Positions 54,097-63,640 of a stretch of 64,000 nucleotides of DNA are shown here, piece by piece. Numbering within the stretch: position 1 is the stretch's first letter; the number at the start of each line of letters is the position of its first letter. The stretch is from positions 2,443,501-2,507,500 of the forward strand of contig NZ_BRXR01000001.1 of the NCBI RefSeq assembly GCF_026012015.1, in the 5' to 3' direction. The translations under genes were made by a program, and so were the position numbers. The notes beneath the pieces were generated by a model that saw only the letters and a program-made list of their open reading frames with translations, did no database searches and was not told the origin of the DNA. The stretch is from Clostridium omnivorum. Its GTDB lineage: Bacteria; Bacillota; Clostridia; Clostridiales; Clostridiaceae.

Positions 54097-54741
54097 ATGC
54101 AAAGAATAGAGACTATTAAAAACATAGCTGAAAGCGGAGTAGTTGCAGTTATTAGAGCTGAATCAAAGGAACAGGGAATAAAGATAATAGAAGCAGTGAA
54201 AAAAGGCGGAATTAAAGCGCTGGAGATTACTATGACTGTTCCTGGTGCTGTAGATATAATAAAGGAACTATGTGAAAAGTATAAGGACGAGGATGTAATA
54301 ATAGGAGCTGGAACTGTGCTTGATCCAGAGACTGCAAGAGCATGTATACTTGCTGGAGCTAAGTACATTGTTAGTCCAAGCCTTAATATAGAAACAGTAA
54401 AGCTTTGCAATAGATACAGAGTACCAGTGATGCCAGGAGTAATGACTGTAAAGGAAGCTGTTGAAGCACTGGAACTAGGAGCTGAAGTTATTAAAGTATT
54501 CCCAGGTAATGCTTTTGGACCATCAATAATAAGTGCCTTTAGAGGCCCTCTTCCACAAGGAAACTTTATGCCTACAGGAGGAGTAAATCTTAATAATGTT
54601 AAGGACTGGATAAAAGCTGGAGCAGTTGCAGTAGGCACAGGAGGAGACTTAACTAAGGGAGCTAAAACTGGCGATTACGATTTAATAACAGAAACAGCTG
54701 CAAAGTTTATAGAAGAAGTGAAAATGGCTAGAGCAAAATAA
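54097..54741 (+). CDS. eda: KDPG/KHG aldolase
   Basis: The 214-residue enzyme is a class-I aldolase cleaving 2-keto-3-deoxy-6-phosphogluconate to pyruvate and glyceraldehyde-3-phosphate. The family signature is complete: VVAVIRAES, ALEITMTVPGA with the catalytic Glu, IIGAGTVLDPETA, YIVSPSLN and EVIKVFPGNAFGP with the Schiff-base Lys. The start is ATG 54097, five or so bases after AGGAGGG; the frame is open from 54034, without a ribosome site. It is the first gene of the uronate operon, followed by two kinases. Confidence 0.95.
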   Translation: MQRIETIKNIAESGVVAVIRAESKEQGIKIIEAVKKGGIKALEITMTVPGAVDIIKELCEKYKDEDVIIGAGTVLDPETARACILAGAKYIVSPSLNIETVKLCNRYRVPVMPGVMTVKEAVEALELGAEVIKVFPGNAFGPSIISAFRGPLPQGNFMPTGGVNLNNVKDWIKAGAVAVGTGGDLTKGAKTGDYDLITETAAKFIEEVKMARAK

Positions 54742-54771
54742 TTTAACTATATGTATGATTTGGAGGACAAT

Positions 54772-55794
54772 ATGGGTAAGATAGTTACTTTTGGTGAAAT
54801 AATGTTAAGACTCGCACCAGTGGGATTTGAAAGATTTGCACAGGCTAGGGAGTTTGGAGTGGTTTATGGCGGTGGAGAAGCAAATGTTGCTGTTTCACTA
54901 GCAAACTACAATAAAGAAGCTTATTTTGTAACAAAGCTTCCAAAGAATGAAATAGGACAATGTGCTGTTAATGAACTTAGAAAGTATGGTGTTAATACAA
55001 ATTTAATCGTTAGAGGCGGAGACAGAGTCGGCATTTATTACTGTGAAAAGGGAGCTTCACAAAGACCTTCAAAGGTAATATATGATAGATCTCATTCCTC
55101 AATAGCTGAGGCTAAAAGAGAGGATTTTAACTGGAAGGAAATATTTAATGGAGCTGAATGGTTCCACTTTACTGGAATTACCCCAGCACTTTCAGATGAG
55201 TGTGCAGCTATAACCTTGGAGGCTGTAAAGGCTGCTAAAGAAGCTGGTGTAACTATAAGCGTAGACTTAAATTATAGAAAGAAGCTTTGGAGTACTGAGA
55301 AGGCTGGAAAAGTAATGGGCGAAATAGTTAAGTACTGCGATGTAGTTATAGCTAATGAGGAAGATGCCGAAAAGGTATTTGGAATTAAGGCTGATGAAAC
55401 GGATATTACAGGTGGACATTTAAGCGATGAAGGCTATAAGAATGTAGCAAAACAGCTAGTAGAAAGATTTGATTTAAAATATACAGCTATAACTTTAAGG
55501 GAGAGTATATCAGCATCAGACAATGGGTGGTCTGCTATGCTTTATGATGGAAAGGATTTCTTTAAGTCAAGAAGATATGATATGCACATAGTTGATAGAG
55601 TAGGAGGAGGAGATTCTTTCGGAGCTGGACTAATATATGGTTTAACTTCAGGCTATAGTAATCAAGCTGCATTAGAATTTGCAGTAGCAGCTTCCTGTCT
55701 AAAGCATACAATTGAAGGTGACTTTAACCTTGTATCTATAGAAGAAGTTGAAACATTGGCTAAAGGAGACGCTTCTGGGAGAGTACAAAGATAA
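54772..55794 (+). CDS. kdgK: 2-keto-3-deoxygluconate kinase (PfkB family)
   Basis: A 340-residue PfkB kinase with FGEIMLRLAP near the start, GGGEANVAVSLAN (substrate contact), and DRVGGGDSFGAGLIYGL (anion hole and catalytic Asp) in the C-terminal part. With the aldolase upstream it phosphorylates KDG to KDPG. ATG 54772 sits behind GGAGGA. The sequence is a little longer than many PfkB proteins because of an insert near 213-230. It is followed at once by a second PfkB kinase gene. Confidence 0.9.
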   Translation: MGKIVTFGEIMLRLAPVGFERFAQAREFGVVYGGGEANVAVSLANYNKEAYFVTKLPKNEIGQCAVNELRKYGVNTNLIVRGGDRVGIYYCEKGASQRPSKVIYDRSHSSIAEAKREDFNWKEIFNGAEWFHFTGITPALSDECAAITLEAVKAAKEAGVTISVDLNYRKKLWSTEKAGKVMGEIVKYCDVVIANEEDAEKVFGIKADETDITGGHLSDEGYKNVAKQLVERFDLKYTAITLRESISASDNGWSAMLYDGKDFFKSRRYDMHIVDRVGGGDSFGAGLIYGLTSGYSNQAALEFAVAASCLKHTIEGDFNLVSIEEVETLAKGDASGRVQR

Positions 55795-55796
55795 TT

Positions 55797-56744
55797 ATGG
55801 ATGTTGTTACTTTTGGAGAATCAATGGTGCTTTTTAATCCAGATTCAAATGGACCAATTAGATATGTTCAAAATTTTAATAAGTCCATAGCAGGAGCAGA
55901 ATCAAATGTGGCAATAGCTTTAGCAAGACTTGGACATGAAGTTGGTTGGTTTTCAAGACTGGGAAATGATGAGTTTGGAAGATATATCAAGGCTGTCATC
56001 CGAGGCGAAGGTGTAGAAGTATCAAGGGCAATAACTGATGAGGAAAAAAGTACAGGGATTTTGTTTAAGGAGAGATTTATTCACTCAAATCCTAATGTGT
56101 ATTACTATAGAAAAGATTCTGCTGCAAGCAATTTAAAGCCAGAGGATATTGATATAGAGTACATTAAAAAGGCTAAAATACTTCATATTACAGGAATTAC
56201 TCCTGCACTTTCAAAGAGCTGCAGAGATACAGTGCTTAAAGCTATTGATATTGCTAGGGAAAATGGAGTTAAAGTTTCATTTGATCCTAATATTAGATTA
56301 AAGCTTTGGGACATAGATGAAGCTACTTCAGTGTTATTAGAAATTGCTCAAAAGGCAGACATAATATTCCCAGGAATAGATGAAGGTGAAATATTACTTA
56401 AGATGAGACACCCTAAGGATATAGCAGATAAGTTTTTAAGCTTAGGCTGCAGTATAGTGGCAGTAAAGCTTGGAAAAGATGGCTGCTACGCTGCAAGCTC
56501 TAAAGAAGCTCACTATATTCCAGGGTATTTGGTAGAAAGACCAGAAGATACCGTAGGAGCAGGAGATGGCTTTGCAGCAGGTTTCTTATCTGGATATATA
56601 AAGAATTGTGAATTGTTCCAGTGTGCAGAGTACGCTAATGCTATTGGTGCCATGGCAACTATGGTTAAAGGAGATATGGAAGGGTACCCAATATATGATC
56701 AGCTAATGCAGTTCATGGGAAAAAATAAGGTTATTGATAGGTAA
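55797..56744 (+). CDS. Second PfkB-family sugar kinase (KdgK-like)
   Basis: The 315-residue kinase has FGESMVLFNP at the start, GAESNVAIALARLG (substrate-side glycine motif) and DTVGAGDGFAAGFLSG with the catalytic Asp. It is clearly a different paralogue from the kinase just upstream, as lengths and motifs differ (GAGD versus GGGD). Its start is two bases after the previous stop. It may be a true KDG kinase while the other acts on a related keto-deoxy sugar acid, or the reverse; sequence alone does not decide. Confidence 0.88.
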   Translation: MDVVTFGESMVLFNPDSNGPIRYVQNFNKSIAGAESNVAIALARLGHEVGWFSRLGNDEFGRYIKAVIRGEGVEVSRAITDEEKSTGILFKERFIHSNPNVYYYRKDSAASNLKPEDIDIEYIKKAKILHITGITPALSKSCRDTVLKAIDIARENGVKVSFDPNIRLKLWDIDEATSVLLEIAQKADIIFPGIDEGEILLKMRHPKDIADKFLSLGCSIVAVKLGKDGCYAASSKEAHYIPGYLVERPEDTVGAGDGFAAGFLSGYIKNCELFQCAEYANAIGAMATMVKGDMEGYPIYDQLMQFMGKNKVIDR

Positions 56745-56790
56745 CATTATATAATGTTATGAAAAGAATAAATTAAAGCTGGTGATTAAA

Positions 56791-57429
56791 ATGAATGAAG
56801 TTAAAAGGTGGAAGCTTCAATGCGAGGGTAAGGAAATAGTAAGTATACTCAATGCAAAGAAGTACAATGCACTTTATGTTGATAATTTAGAACAGGCAAA
56901 AGAAAAAGTACTTGAGCTAATACCTAAGGGTTCTAGCATTGCATTAGGTGGTTCAGTTACCCTTAATGAAATGGATTTAGTAAATACCTTTAGGGAGGGT
57001 GACTATAACTTCTACGATAGATATCAGGACTTACCTTTTCCAGAGATAGTTGAAATTATGAGGCAGTCAATGGTTGCAGATTATTTAGTAACAAGCACCA
57101 ATGCCATTACTAGAAAAGGTGAACTAGTAAATATGGACTGCTCGGGCAACAGGGCAGCAGGTATGATTTTTGGACCTAAAAAGGTTATTGTAATTGCAGG
57201 AGCTAACAAGATAGTTGAAAATCTTGAAGAGGCTGAAAAGAGAATTAAAAGAGTGGCAATTATGAATGCAAAGAGAATAAACCACAAGACACCTTGCGTC
57301 GAAACAGGCTTTTGCCAAGACTGCAGTGTACCTGGAAGAGTATGCAACTACCTGTCAGTAGTGAATAATGGTGGGAAATTTGAAGGTAGATTTACTGTAA
57401 TAGTTGTTGGTGATGAAGTTGGCTATTAA
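56791..57429 (+). CDS. LUD-domain protein (LutC/YkgG-like, DUF162)
   Basis: A 212-residue single LUD domain: SIALGGSVTLNEMDLVNTF, DYLVTSTNAITRKGELVNMD, and GPKKVIVIAGANKIVENLEEA are its usual blocks. It also carries a C-terminal cysteine group TPCVETGFCQDCSVPGRVC that may bind an iron-sulfur cluster or metal. Lactate-utilisation relatives act with LutA/LutB, which are absent here. Its role in a uronate operon is unknown. The ATG at 56791 follows GGTGA. Confidence 0.85.
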   Translation: MNEVKRWKLQCEGKEIVSILNAKKYNALYVDNLEQAKEKVLELIPKGSSIALGGSVTLNEMDLVNTFREGDYNFYDRYQDLPFPEIVEIMRQSMVADYLVTSTNAITRKGELVNMDCSGNRAAGMIFGPKKVIVIAGANKIVENLEEAEKRIKRVAIMNAKRINHKTPCVETGFCQDCSVPGRVCNYLSVVNNGGKFEGRFTVIVVGDEVGY

Positions 57430-57470
57430 AAGCCCGTAGAAATAAATTAATGAAATTTGGAGGGATTAAT

Positions 57471-58292
57471 ATGACATATTTTGAAAACGTTGAACAAAAA
57501 ACTGGATTAAATAAAGTAAAAGAGAATCCATGTAACCTGCTTGATTTTGGTAAGGTAGTACTTAAAAAGGGCGAAAGCTATAAGGGACAATCAGGAGAAA
57601 ATGAAATACTTATGGTTATCCTTGGAGGTAAAGCTGTAATCAAGGTTGATGGAGTAGATTTTGGAGTAGTTGGAGGAAGACCAAATGTATTTTCAGGAAA
57701 ACCTCACTCAGTTTATATTCCATGCAACAGTGAGTATGAAATAGTTGCTGAAAGCTTTAATTTTGAAGCAGCAATGGCTATGGCAAAATGTGATGAAAAA
57801 TATGAGCCATATGTTATAAATCCTGAAGAAGTAGAAACTGGAAAGTGGGGAATATCAAATTTCTCAAGAAACTTCCACGGAATAAATGTTAATCACAAAG
57901 GCGCTGTAAAGAGACTTATAGCAGGAGAAACTTATACTCCATCAGGAAACTGGTCCACATATCCAGCACATAAGCATGAAGTGGACAATCTTCCTAATGA
58001 AGTATTCATGGAAGAGATGTATTACTTCAAGGTTAACAGCCCAGAAGGCTTTGGACTTGCAAAATATTATACAGATGATTTATCAATAGACGAAGTTTAT
58101 ACAGTTAAAAATGAAACTATACTTATGATGCCAAAGGGATATCATACAGTGGTATCAGCACCAGGCTTTACAACTTACTATCTATGGTTCCTAGCTGGAA
58201 ACTGTAGAATTCAATGCCCAGTAACAGATCCAAATCAAGCATGGGTAAACAAAGCAGTACCAATGATAAAGAACATAGAAGACAATCTATAA
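57471..58292 (+). CDS. IolB-family isomerase in a uronate operon
   Basis: The 273-residue cupin-type protein matches IolB (5-deoxyglucuronate isomerase): GETYTPSGNWSTYPAHKHEVD with metal histidines, EEMYYFKVNSPEGFGLAKYYT, MMPKGYHTVVSAPGFTTYYLWFLAGN-type strands and DPNQAWV at the end. Its neighbours are KduD, KDG kinase and KDPG aldolase, where KduI (5-keto-4-deoxyuronate isomerase) would normally be found. It therefore may carry out the KduI step; no other inositol gene is nearby. ATG 57471 follows GGAGGG. Confidence 0.85.
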   Translation: MTYFENVEQKTGLNKVKENPCNLLDFGKVVLKKGESYKGQSGENEILMVILGGKAVIKVDGVDFGVVGGRPNVFSGKPHSVYIPCNSEYEIVAESFNFEAAMAMAKCDEKYEPYVINPEEVETGKWGISNFSRNFHGINVNHKGAVKRLIAGETYTPSGNWSTYPAHKHEVDNLPNEVFMEEMYYFKVNSPEGFGLAKYYTDDLSIDEVYTVKNETILMMPKGYHTVVSAPGFTTYYLWFLAGNCRIQCPVTDPNQAWVNKAVPMIKNIEDNL

Positions 58293-58310
58293 GAGAGAGG
58301 GGAATAAATT

Positions 58311-59093
58311 ATGGATTTTTCATTAGATAAATTTTCAATGGACTTTTTCTCACTAAAAGGAAAGGTTGCTATTGTTACAGGTGGAAATACAGGTCTTGGA
58401 CAAGGATATGTTGTAGCACTTGCTAAAGCAGGAGCAGATATATTTGTTCCAACCTATGATAAAAATTGGGATGAAACTAGAGCGCTAGTTGAAAAAGAAG
58501 GCAGAAGAATAGAATTTGTTCAAGTTGACTTGTCAAAAAGAGAAGATGTAACAAAGGTAGTAGAGGAGTGTATGAAGCATTTTGGAAGAATAGATATTCT
58601 TGTTAATAATGCAGGTACAATAAGAAGAGCTCCACTGCTTCAGTACAAGGATGAAGACTGGCAAGCAGTTATGGATATAAACCTAAATGCAGTTTACTAT
58701 TTAAGCAAAGAAGTTGCGAATATTATGGTTAAGCAAAACAGTGGAAAGATAATAAATATAGCTTCTATGCTTGCATTCCAAGGTGGAAAATTTGTACCTC
58801 CATACACAGCTTCAAAGCATGGTGTAGCAGGAATAACAAAGGCTTTTGCTAATGAACTTGCAGAATATAATATACAAATAAATGCTATGGCTCCAGGTTA
58901 TATAGCTACAGCAAATACTGCACCAATAAGAGAAGATGAAAATAGAAACAACGAAATACTTGGAAGAATTCCAGCAGCTAGATGGGGTCATCCATTTGAT
59001 TTAATGGGAGCAGTAGTGTTCTTATCAAGTAGAGCTTCCGATTATATGAATGGTCATATAATGGCGATAGATGGCGGATGGTTAGTCAGATAA
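58311..59093 (+). CDS. kduD: 2-dehydro-3-deoxy-D-gluconate 5-dehydrogenase KduD
   Basis: A 260-residue short-chain dehydrogenase with the NAD-binding motif VTGGNTGLGQGYV (about residues 23-35), NNAGTIRRAP, and the catalytic PYTASKHG (Tyr and Lys). KduD reduces 2,5-diketo-3-deoxygluconate to KDG during uronate breakdown. The KduD-specific NAGTIRR and an AIDGGWLVR end support the choice over a general SDR. The gene lies 18 bases after the IolB-type gene and is the last of the operon. Confidence 0.92.
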   Translation: MDFSLDKFSMDFFSLKGKVAIVTGGNTGLGQGYVVALAKAGADIFVPTYDKNWDETRALVEKEGRRIEFVQVDLSKREDVTKVVEECMKHFGRIDILVNNAGTIRRAPLLQYKDEDWQAVMDINLNAVYYLSKEVANIMVKQNSGKIINIASMLAFQGGKFVPPYTASKHGVAGITKAFANELAEYNIQINAMAPGYIATANTAPIREDENRNNEILGRIPAARWGHPFDLMGAVVFLSSRASDYMNGHIMAIDGGWLVR

Positions 59094-59128
59094 TTATTAA
59101 ATAGTAAAAATAAGAAAAAGTAAGAAAA

Positions 59129-59180
59129 AATAAGCATACTACAGGAATTTCATAAATTATGTAGCATTGCTTATTTTTTC
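59129..59180 (+). terminator. Terminator of the uronate operon
   Basis: AATAAGCA and CTAC pair with GTAG and TGCTTATT across a 20-base loop, followed by TTTT. Confidence 0.75.
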
Positions 59181-59316
59181 GCACTGTTTATATTGTCAGA
59201 TTATTGAATAAATAAGTTTAATTACATTTTAAAAATATTAATATTGTGTTAATATAGTTTTGATGTATTATGTCAAAATTTGCGCGGGGTAAAATAATAG
59301 TATTCTAGGGGGAAAT

Positions 59317-61659
59317 ATGATCAAATCATTTATAAAATCTAAAATAATCAAAAGAAATAGTATCATGTTTACCTGGGCAGTATCATACATAGTAATACTT
59401 TTGCTTCCAATTTTTATTAGTATTATTATGTATGCTAAAGTGGATAGTCTGGTAAAGGATGAGATAAACAGAGCTAATGACTTTTACTTAAGTCAGGTTC
59501 AGCAATATATGGATAGTATAGCTGATAATATAAAATTAATGAGTGTGCAACTAGCATATAATGATCGCATTCAAGAGCTAATACCTGTTAAAGCTCCATT
59601 TGATGATAATCAATACTATAGTTTTTATGAAGGAGTAAAAGAATTAAGCAATTACAAAATTGCTAATTCAAGCATTAATAACTTTTTTATTTATTTAAAT
59701 AATAGTGATTTTATTATGAATGATAAAGGAAGCTTTGAAAATAAAGATTATTATGATATATATTCTGGAATGAATAATTATGGCTATGATAAATGGTTAA
59801 AGCTAATTAAAGGAGACTACAGGGGCGGAAAGTTTGTTTCCATTCCTAAGGAGGGGAAAAGTAATGAAAAAAGTATATACTATATCATAACGTTTCCATC
59901 ACTTAGACAAACAGATGTTACAGCTAATTTTATTACGGCCATAGATGAATCACAATTCATTAAGATGACTGATAATGGAGAGTCTTTGAATAAGGGTCAG
60001 CTAATGATTATCAATGAAGATAATGATGTTATTGCTGGAGAAGCTAAAAAGGGACAATTACCAGATTGGTTAGATTATAAAAAGCTTGATAAGAGCAGAG
60101 GTGTGCTGCTTGGTGACTACAATGGCGAAAAGGTTGTAGTTTCATATGTATCTTCACAAGTTGAAAAGTGTAAATACATTCATATAATGCATGAAAGAGT
60201 TTTTTGGGAAAAGCTTGAGTATGCTCGTAGAATCATTTATTTAAGCGTTTTATTTTGCATAATTTTAGGTGGAGGAATGACTTATATTCTACTCAAGCGA
60301 AATTATGCACCAATGGAAATATTAATGAGTGAGCTAAAGGGTATGCCTGAGCAATGTCAGGATAATGAAGCTGATGAATATCAGTTTATCAAGAAGACTA
60401 TAACAAAAGCTGTAAGTGAAAAAGAGGAGTTCAATAAGAAACTTATAAGTCAAAATTCAATATTAAAGCTTAGGTTTATTGAGAGATTACTGAAGGGGAA
60501 TTTTGGAGACATAACTGTTAACGATTCCTTAGTAACCTATGATATTAATTTTGATTCTAATTATTTTTCTGCAATGCTTTTCTATATTGAGGATTTTAGT
60601 GAAGTATTTCTGGAACAAACTAATTACAATAGCCTAGAGGCCTTTAGGATAGCTCAATTTGTTATTATTAATATCCTTGAGGAATTAGCCTATGACAAAT
60701 GTGGAGTGCTTGTGACAGAAACTGATGGAATGCTTGCTGCTGTAGTTAATCTAAAAAGTGATAAGCTCCAGGGGGCAGAAGAACTAATAAAAGAAATAAC
60801 AAGAGAATTACAGAATTTCATTAAGAAGTATTATAAAATTGATTTTACAATTGCAGTAAGTTCAATACACGAAGGCATTGAAGGAATAAATGCAGCCTAT
60901 AATGAAACCTTAGAGGCAATGGAATATAAAGTAGTTATGGGTGTTGGTGGGGTAATTTTTTATGATGATACAAAGGTTAAAATAAATAATGACTATTATT
61001 ATCCTATTGAAAAGGAACAGCAGATAATAAACTGTGTAAAAACTGGTGATTTTGAAAATGTTAGATTAGTTATAGAAGATGTTTATAAAAGGAACTTTGA
61101 TGGTAAAGAACTTTCTCCTCAAAATGCAAAATGCCTATTTTTTAATTTAGTAAGCACAATTTTAAAGACCATTAATGATTTAAATACAATATCCTCAGAT
61201 GAATTTTCAGATGAGCTAAGTAAAATTCAAGAACTAATTAATAATAAAACTGTTAGTAAAGTTAAGGATGAATTTGAGGATATACTTAAGGTAATCTGTG
61301 ATAAAATAAACTGTAATAAGAAGAATAAAAATTGTGCTATAAAAAATAAAGTGGATGACTATATAATAAGTAACTACAAGGATGAAAACTTAAGTATTTC
61401 TGCAATAGCTGATTATTTTGATATGCATCCGTCATATATATCCAAGCTTTATAAGGCACAGTCTGGAGAGGGAATTTTAGATCAAATAAACAAGGTAAGA
61501 ATTGAAAAGTCAAAACAAATAATGAAGGAGCAAAAGATTAACTTGGATGATGTAGCAAAAGCTACTGGATATTCTAATGTTCGTACTTTTACAAGAGCCT
61601 TTATGAAAATAGAAGGAATTACACCAGGTAAATATAAAGAAACAAATCAAATAATGTAA
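59317..61659 (+). CDS. Membrane-anchored AraC-family transcription regulator
   Basis: A 780-residue protein with two membrane helices (about 17-40 and 304-326) around an extracellular sensor domain, a large cytoplasmic region, and an AraC-type double helix-turn-helix (about 680-780; YFDMHPSYISKLYKAQSGEG and YSNVRTFTRAFMKIEG). It has no kinase or receiver domain, so it appears to be a one-component transmembrane regulator (YesS-like). It probably senses a glycan or uronate at the cell surface and acts on the flanking uronate operon and the GH35 gene. AGGGGGA precedes ATG. Confidence 0.9.
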   Translation: MIKSFIKSKIIKRNSIMFTWAVSYIVILLLPIFISIIMYAKVDSLVKDEINRANDFYLSQVQQYMDSIADNIKLMSVQLAYNDRIQELIPVKAPFDDNQYYSFYEGVKELSNYKIANSSINNFFIYLNNSDFIMNDKGSFENKDYYDIYSGMNNYGYDKWLKLIKGDYRGGKFVSIPKEGKSNEKSIYYIITFPSLRQTDVTANFITAIDESQFIKMTDNGESLNKGQLMIINEDNDVIAGEAKKGQLPDWLDYKKLDKSRGVLLGDYNGEKVVVSYVSSQVEKCKYIHIMHERVFWEKLEYARRIIYLSVLFCIILGGGMTYILLKRNYAPMEILMSELKGMPEQCQDNEADEYQFIKKTITKAVSEKEEFNKKLISQNSILKLRFIERLLKGNFGDITVNDSLVTYDINFDSNYFSAMLFYIEDFSEVFLEQTNYNSLEAFRIAQFVIINILEELAYDKCGVLVTETDGMLAAVVNLKSDKLQGAEELIKEITRELQNFIKKYYKIDFTIAVSSIHEGIEGINAAYNETLEAMEYKVVMGVGGVIFYDDTKVKINNDYYYPIEKEQQIINCVKTGDFENVRLVIEDVYKRNFDGKELSPQNAKCLFFNLVSTILKTINDLNTISSDEFSDELSKIQELINNKTVSKVKDEFEDILKVICDKINCNKKNKNCAIKNKVDDYIISNYKDENLSISAIADYFDMHPSYISKLYKAQSGEGILDQINKVRIEKSKQIMKEQKINLDDVAKATGYSNVRTFTRAFMKIEGITPGKYKETNQIM

Positions 61660-61663
61660 TGTG

Positions 61664-61705
61664 AAAAGGTGCAACTAAAAAATATACTAGCTGCACCTTT
61701 TTTAG
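61664..61705 (+). terminator. Terminator after the AraC-type regulator gene
   Basis: AAAAGGTGCA (61664-61673) pairs with TGCACCTTTT (61692-61701) and runs into Ts. Confidence 0.85.
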
Positions 61706-61834
61706 CTGCAAATTTTAGTTATTGTCAGTACTTTTGATTTTTTTACCCTAGAATTCAGACAGTACAAAATTTAGAATTGAACTATATAAATTGTATATGC
61801 AGCACAAAACAATATAAGAAAAGCGGAGGATGTT

Positions 61835-63580
61835 ATGGGAAGATTTGAAGTACTTAATAATTCATTTGTATATGACGGTAAACCAGTAAGAATACTATCA
61901 GGTGGAATGCACTACTTTAGAATTATGCCTGAGTATTGGAAGGATAGGCTCTTAAAGCTAAAGGCTTTAGGGTTAAATACTGTAGAAACATATGTACCTT
62001 GGAATCTGCACGAGCCTAAAAAAGGACAATTTTACTTTGAAGGGCTTGCAGATATAAGTAAATATATAGAGTTAGCTGGAGAATTAGGCCTTAATGTAAT
62101 AGTGAGACCAGGTCCATTCATGTGTGGTGAGTGGGAGTTTGGAGGACTACCAGCATGGCTTTTAAATGAAGAAGGGATAAAGCTTAGATGTTATAACAAA
62201 CCTTATTTAGATAGAGTGGATGCATTTTTTGATGTACTAATAGATAAATTGAAGCCTCTTCTATGTACAAATGGAGGACCTATAATAGCTATGCAGGTAG
62301 AAAATGAGTATGGAAGCTATGGCAATGATAAGGAATACCTTGAGTATTTGAAGCTGGGAATGCTTAAAAGAGGTATAGATGTATTGCTATTTACTTCTGA
62401 TGGCCCTACAGATTTAATGCTTCAAGGTGGTACTCTAGACGGAGTATTGAAGACTTTAAATTTTGGCTCCAAACCTGAGGAGGCATTAAAAAAATTAAGG
62501 GAATATCAAAGTACAGGTCCAGCTATGTGTATGGAATTTTGGAATGGATGGTTTGACCACTGGGGAGATTCAGAGCATCATACAAGGGATGCAAAAGATG
62601 CAGCAGAGGTTTTAGATGAAATGCTGGAGCTTGGATATTCAGTAAATCTATACATGTTCCATGGGGGCACTAATTTTGGGTTCTACAATGGAGCAAATTA
62701 TCAAGAGGTGTATGAGCCAACTATTACAAGCTATGACTACGATTCGGTACTTACTGAGGATGGAGAAATTACACCGAAGTACAATGCTTTCAAAAAGGTT
62801 ATAGCAAAATATAAAAAGCTTGAGCAAGTGGAGCTTTTACCACAGGTAGGTAAAAAGTCTTATGGAAAGGTTGTATTAACACAGCAGCAAGGACTATTTG
62901 AGAGTTTGGATAAGTTATCTAAGCCTATAAAATCAGCTTGTCCTCTTACTATGGAAAAGCTTAATCAGAACTTTGGGTTTACTCTTTACAGAACAACTGT
63001 AAAGGGAGTCATATCAAGCTGCGAACTTGATATAAGAGGTGTTCACGATAGAGCATTAATTTTTATAAATGGGAAGTTTATAGATATCCTTTATAGACAA
63101 GAGGGTAATAAAAAATTAACTGTAGGCTTTGAACAAGATGAAAATCAATTGGATATTTTAGTGGAGAATATGGGCAGGGTAAATTATGGACAGCACATAT
63201 TTGACCCTAAGGGTATAACTGAAAGTGTAAAAATTGATTATCAATACCAACATAATTGGACTATGTATCCTTTAGAGCTTAACAACATTGAAAATATAGT
63301 TTATGAAGGAAAAGTTAATAAAGATCTGCCTGCATTTTATAGGGGAGAATTTGAAATTCATGAATTAAAGGACACTTTTTTATCATTAGAAGGCTGGAAC
63401 AAGGGAGTTGTATACATTAATGGCTTTAACCTAGGGAGATACTGGAAGGTTGGACCTCAGAAAACTCTCTATGTGCCTTATCCAATTTTAAAGTATGGTA
63501 AAAATGAAATCGTAGTTTTTGAACTCCATGGAACTGAAAAACCAGTAGTAGAATTTGTGGATAAGAGTAATTTAGGTTAA
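61835..63580 (+). CDS. Beta-galactosidase, glycoside hydrolase family 35
   Basis: The 581-residue enzyme shows GGMHYFRIMPEYWKDRL near the start, VRPGPFMCGEWEFGGLP, the acid/base E158 in QVENEYGSYG and the nucleophile E234 in MEFWNGWFDHWG, all typical of GH35. It has no signal peptide, so it cleaves beta-galactosides inside the cell. The two C-terminal beta domains are present (INGFNLGRYWKVGPQKTLY). It may remove galactose from oligosaccharides taken up by the neighbouring systems. AAGCGGAGGA precedes the ATG. Confidence 0.95.
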   Translation: MGRFEVLNNSFVYDGKPVRILSGGMHYFRIMPEYWKDRLLKLKALGLNTVETYVPWNLHEPKKGQFYFEGLADISKYIELAGELGLNVIVRPGPFMCGEWEFGGLPAWLLNEEGIKLRCYNKPYLDRVDAFFDVLIDKLKPLLCTNGGPIIAMQVENEYGSYGNDKEYLEYLKLGMLKRGIDVLLFTSDGPTDLMLQGGTLDGVLKTLNFGSKPEEALKKLREYQSTGPAMCMEFWNGWFDHWGDSEHHTRDAKDAAEVLDEMLELGYSVNLYMFHGGTNFGFYNGANYQEVYEPTITSYDYDSVLTEDGEITPKYNAFKKVIAKYKKLEQVELLPQVGKKSYGKVVLTQQQGLFESLDKLSKPIKSACPLTMEKLNQNFGFTLYRTTVKGVISSCELDIRGVHDRALIFINGKFIDILYRQEGNKKLTVGFEQDENQLDILVENMGRVNYGQHIFDPKGITESVKIDYQYQHNWTMYPLELNNIENIVYEGKVNKDLPAFYRGEFEIHELKDTFLSLEGWNKGVVYINGFNLGRYWKVGPQKTLYVPYPILKYGKNEIVVFELHGTEKPVVEFVDKSNLG

Positions 63581-63596
63581 GTAATTAATATTAGAA

Positions 63597-63640
63597 AAAA
63601 GTAAGTATAAGTATTTATGAATACAAATACTTACTTTTTT
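63597..63640 (+). terminator. Terminator after the GH35 gene
   Basis: AAAGTAAGTAT pairs with ATACTTACTTT and is followed by six Ts. Confidence 0.85.

Noticed and set aside
54075-54638. Long antisense frame across the KDPG aldolase gene
   Set aside because: The sense protein has complete aldolase motifs; the antisense frame lacks a ribosome site and any known domain.
57479-57495. cre-like TTGAAAACGTTGAAC in the first codons of the IolB-type gene
   Set aside because: It encodes conserved-looking residues in a coding start, in the middle of an operon; probably chance.
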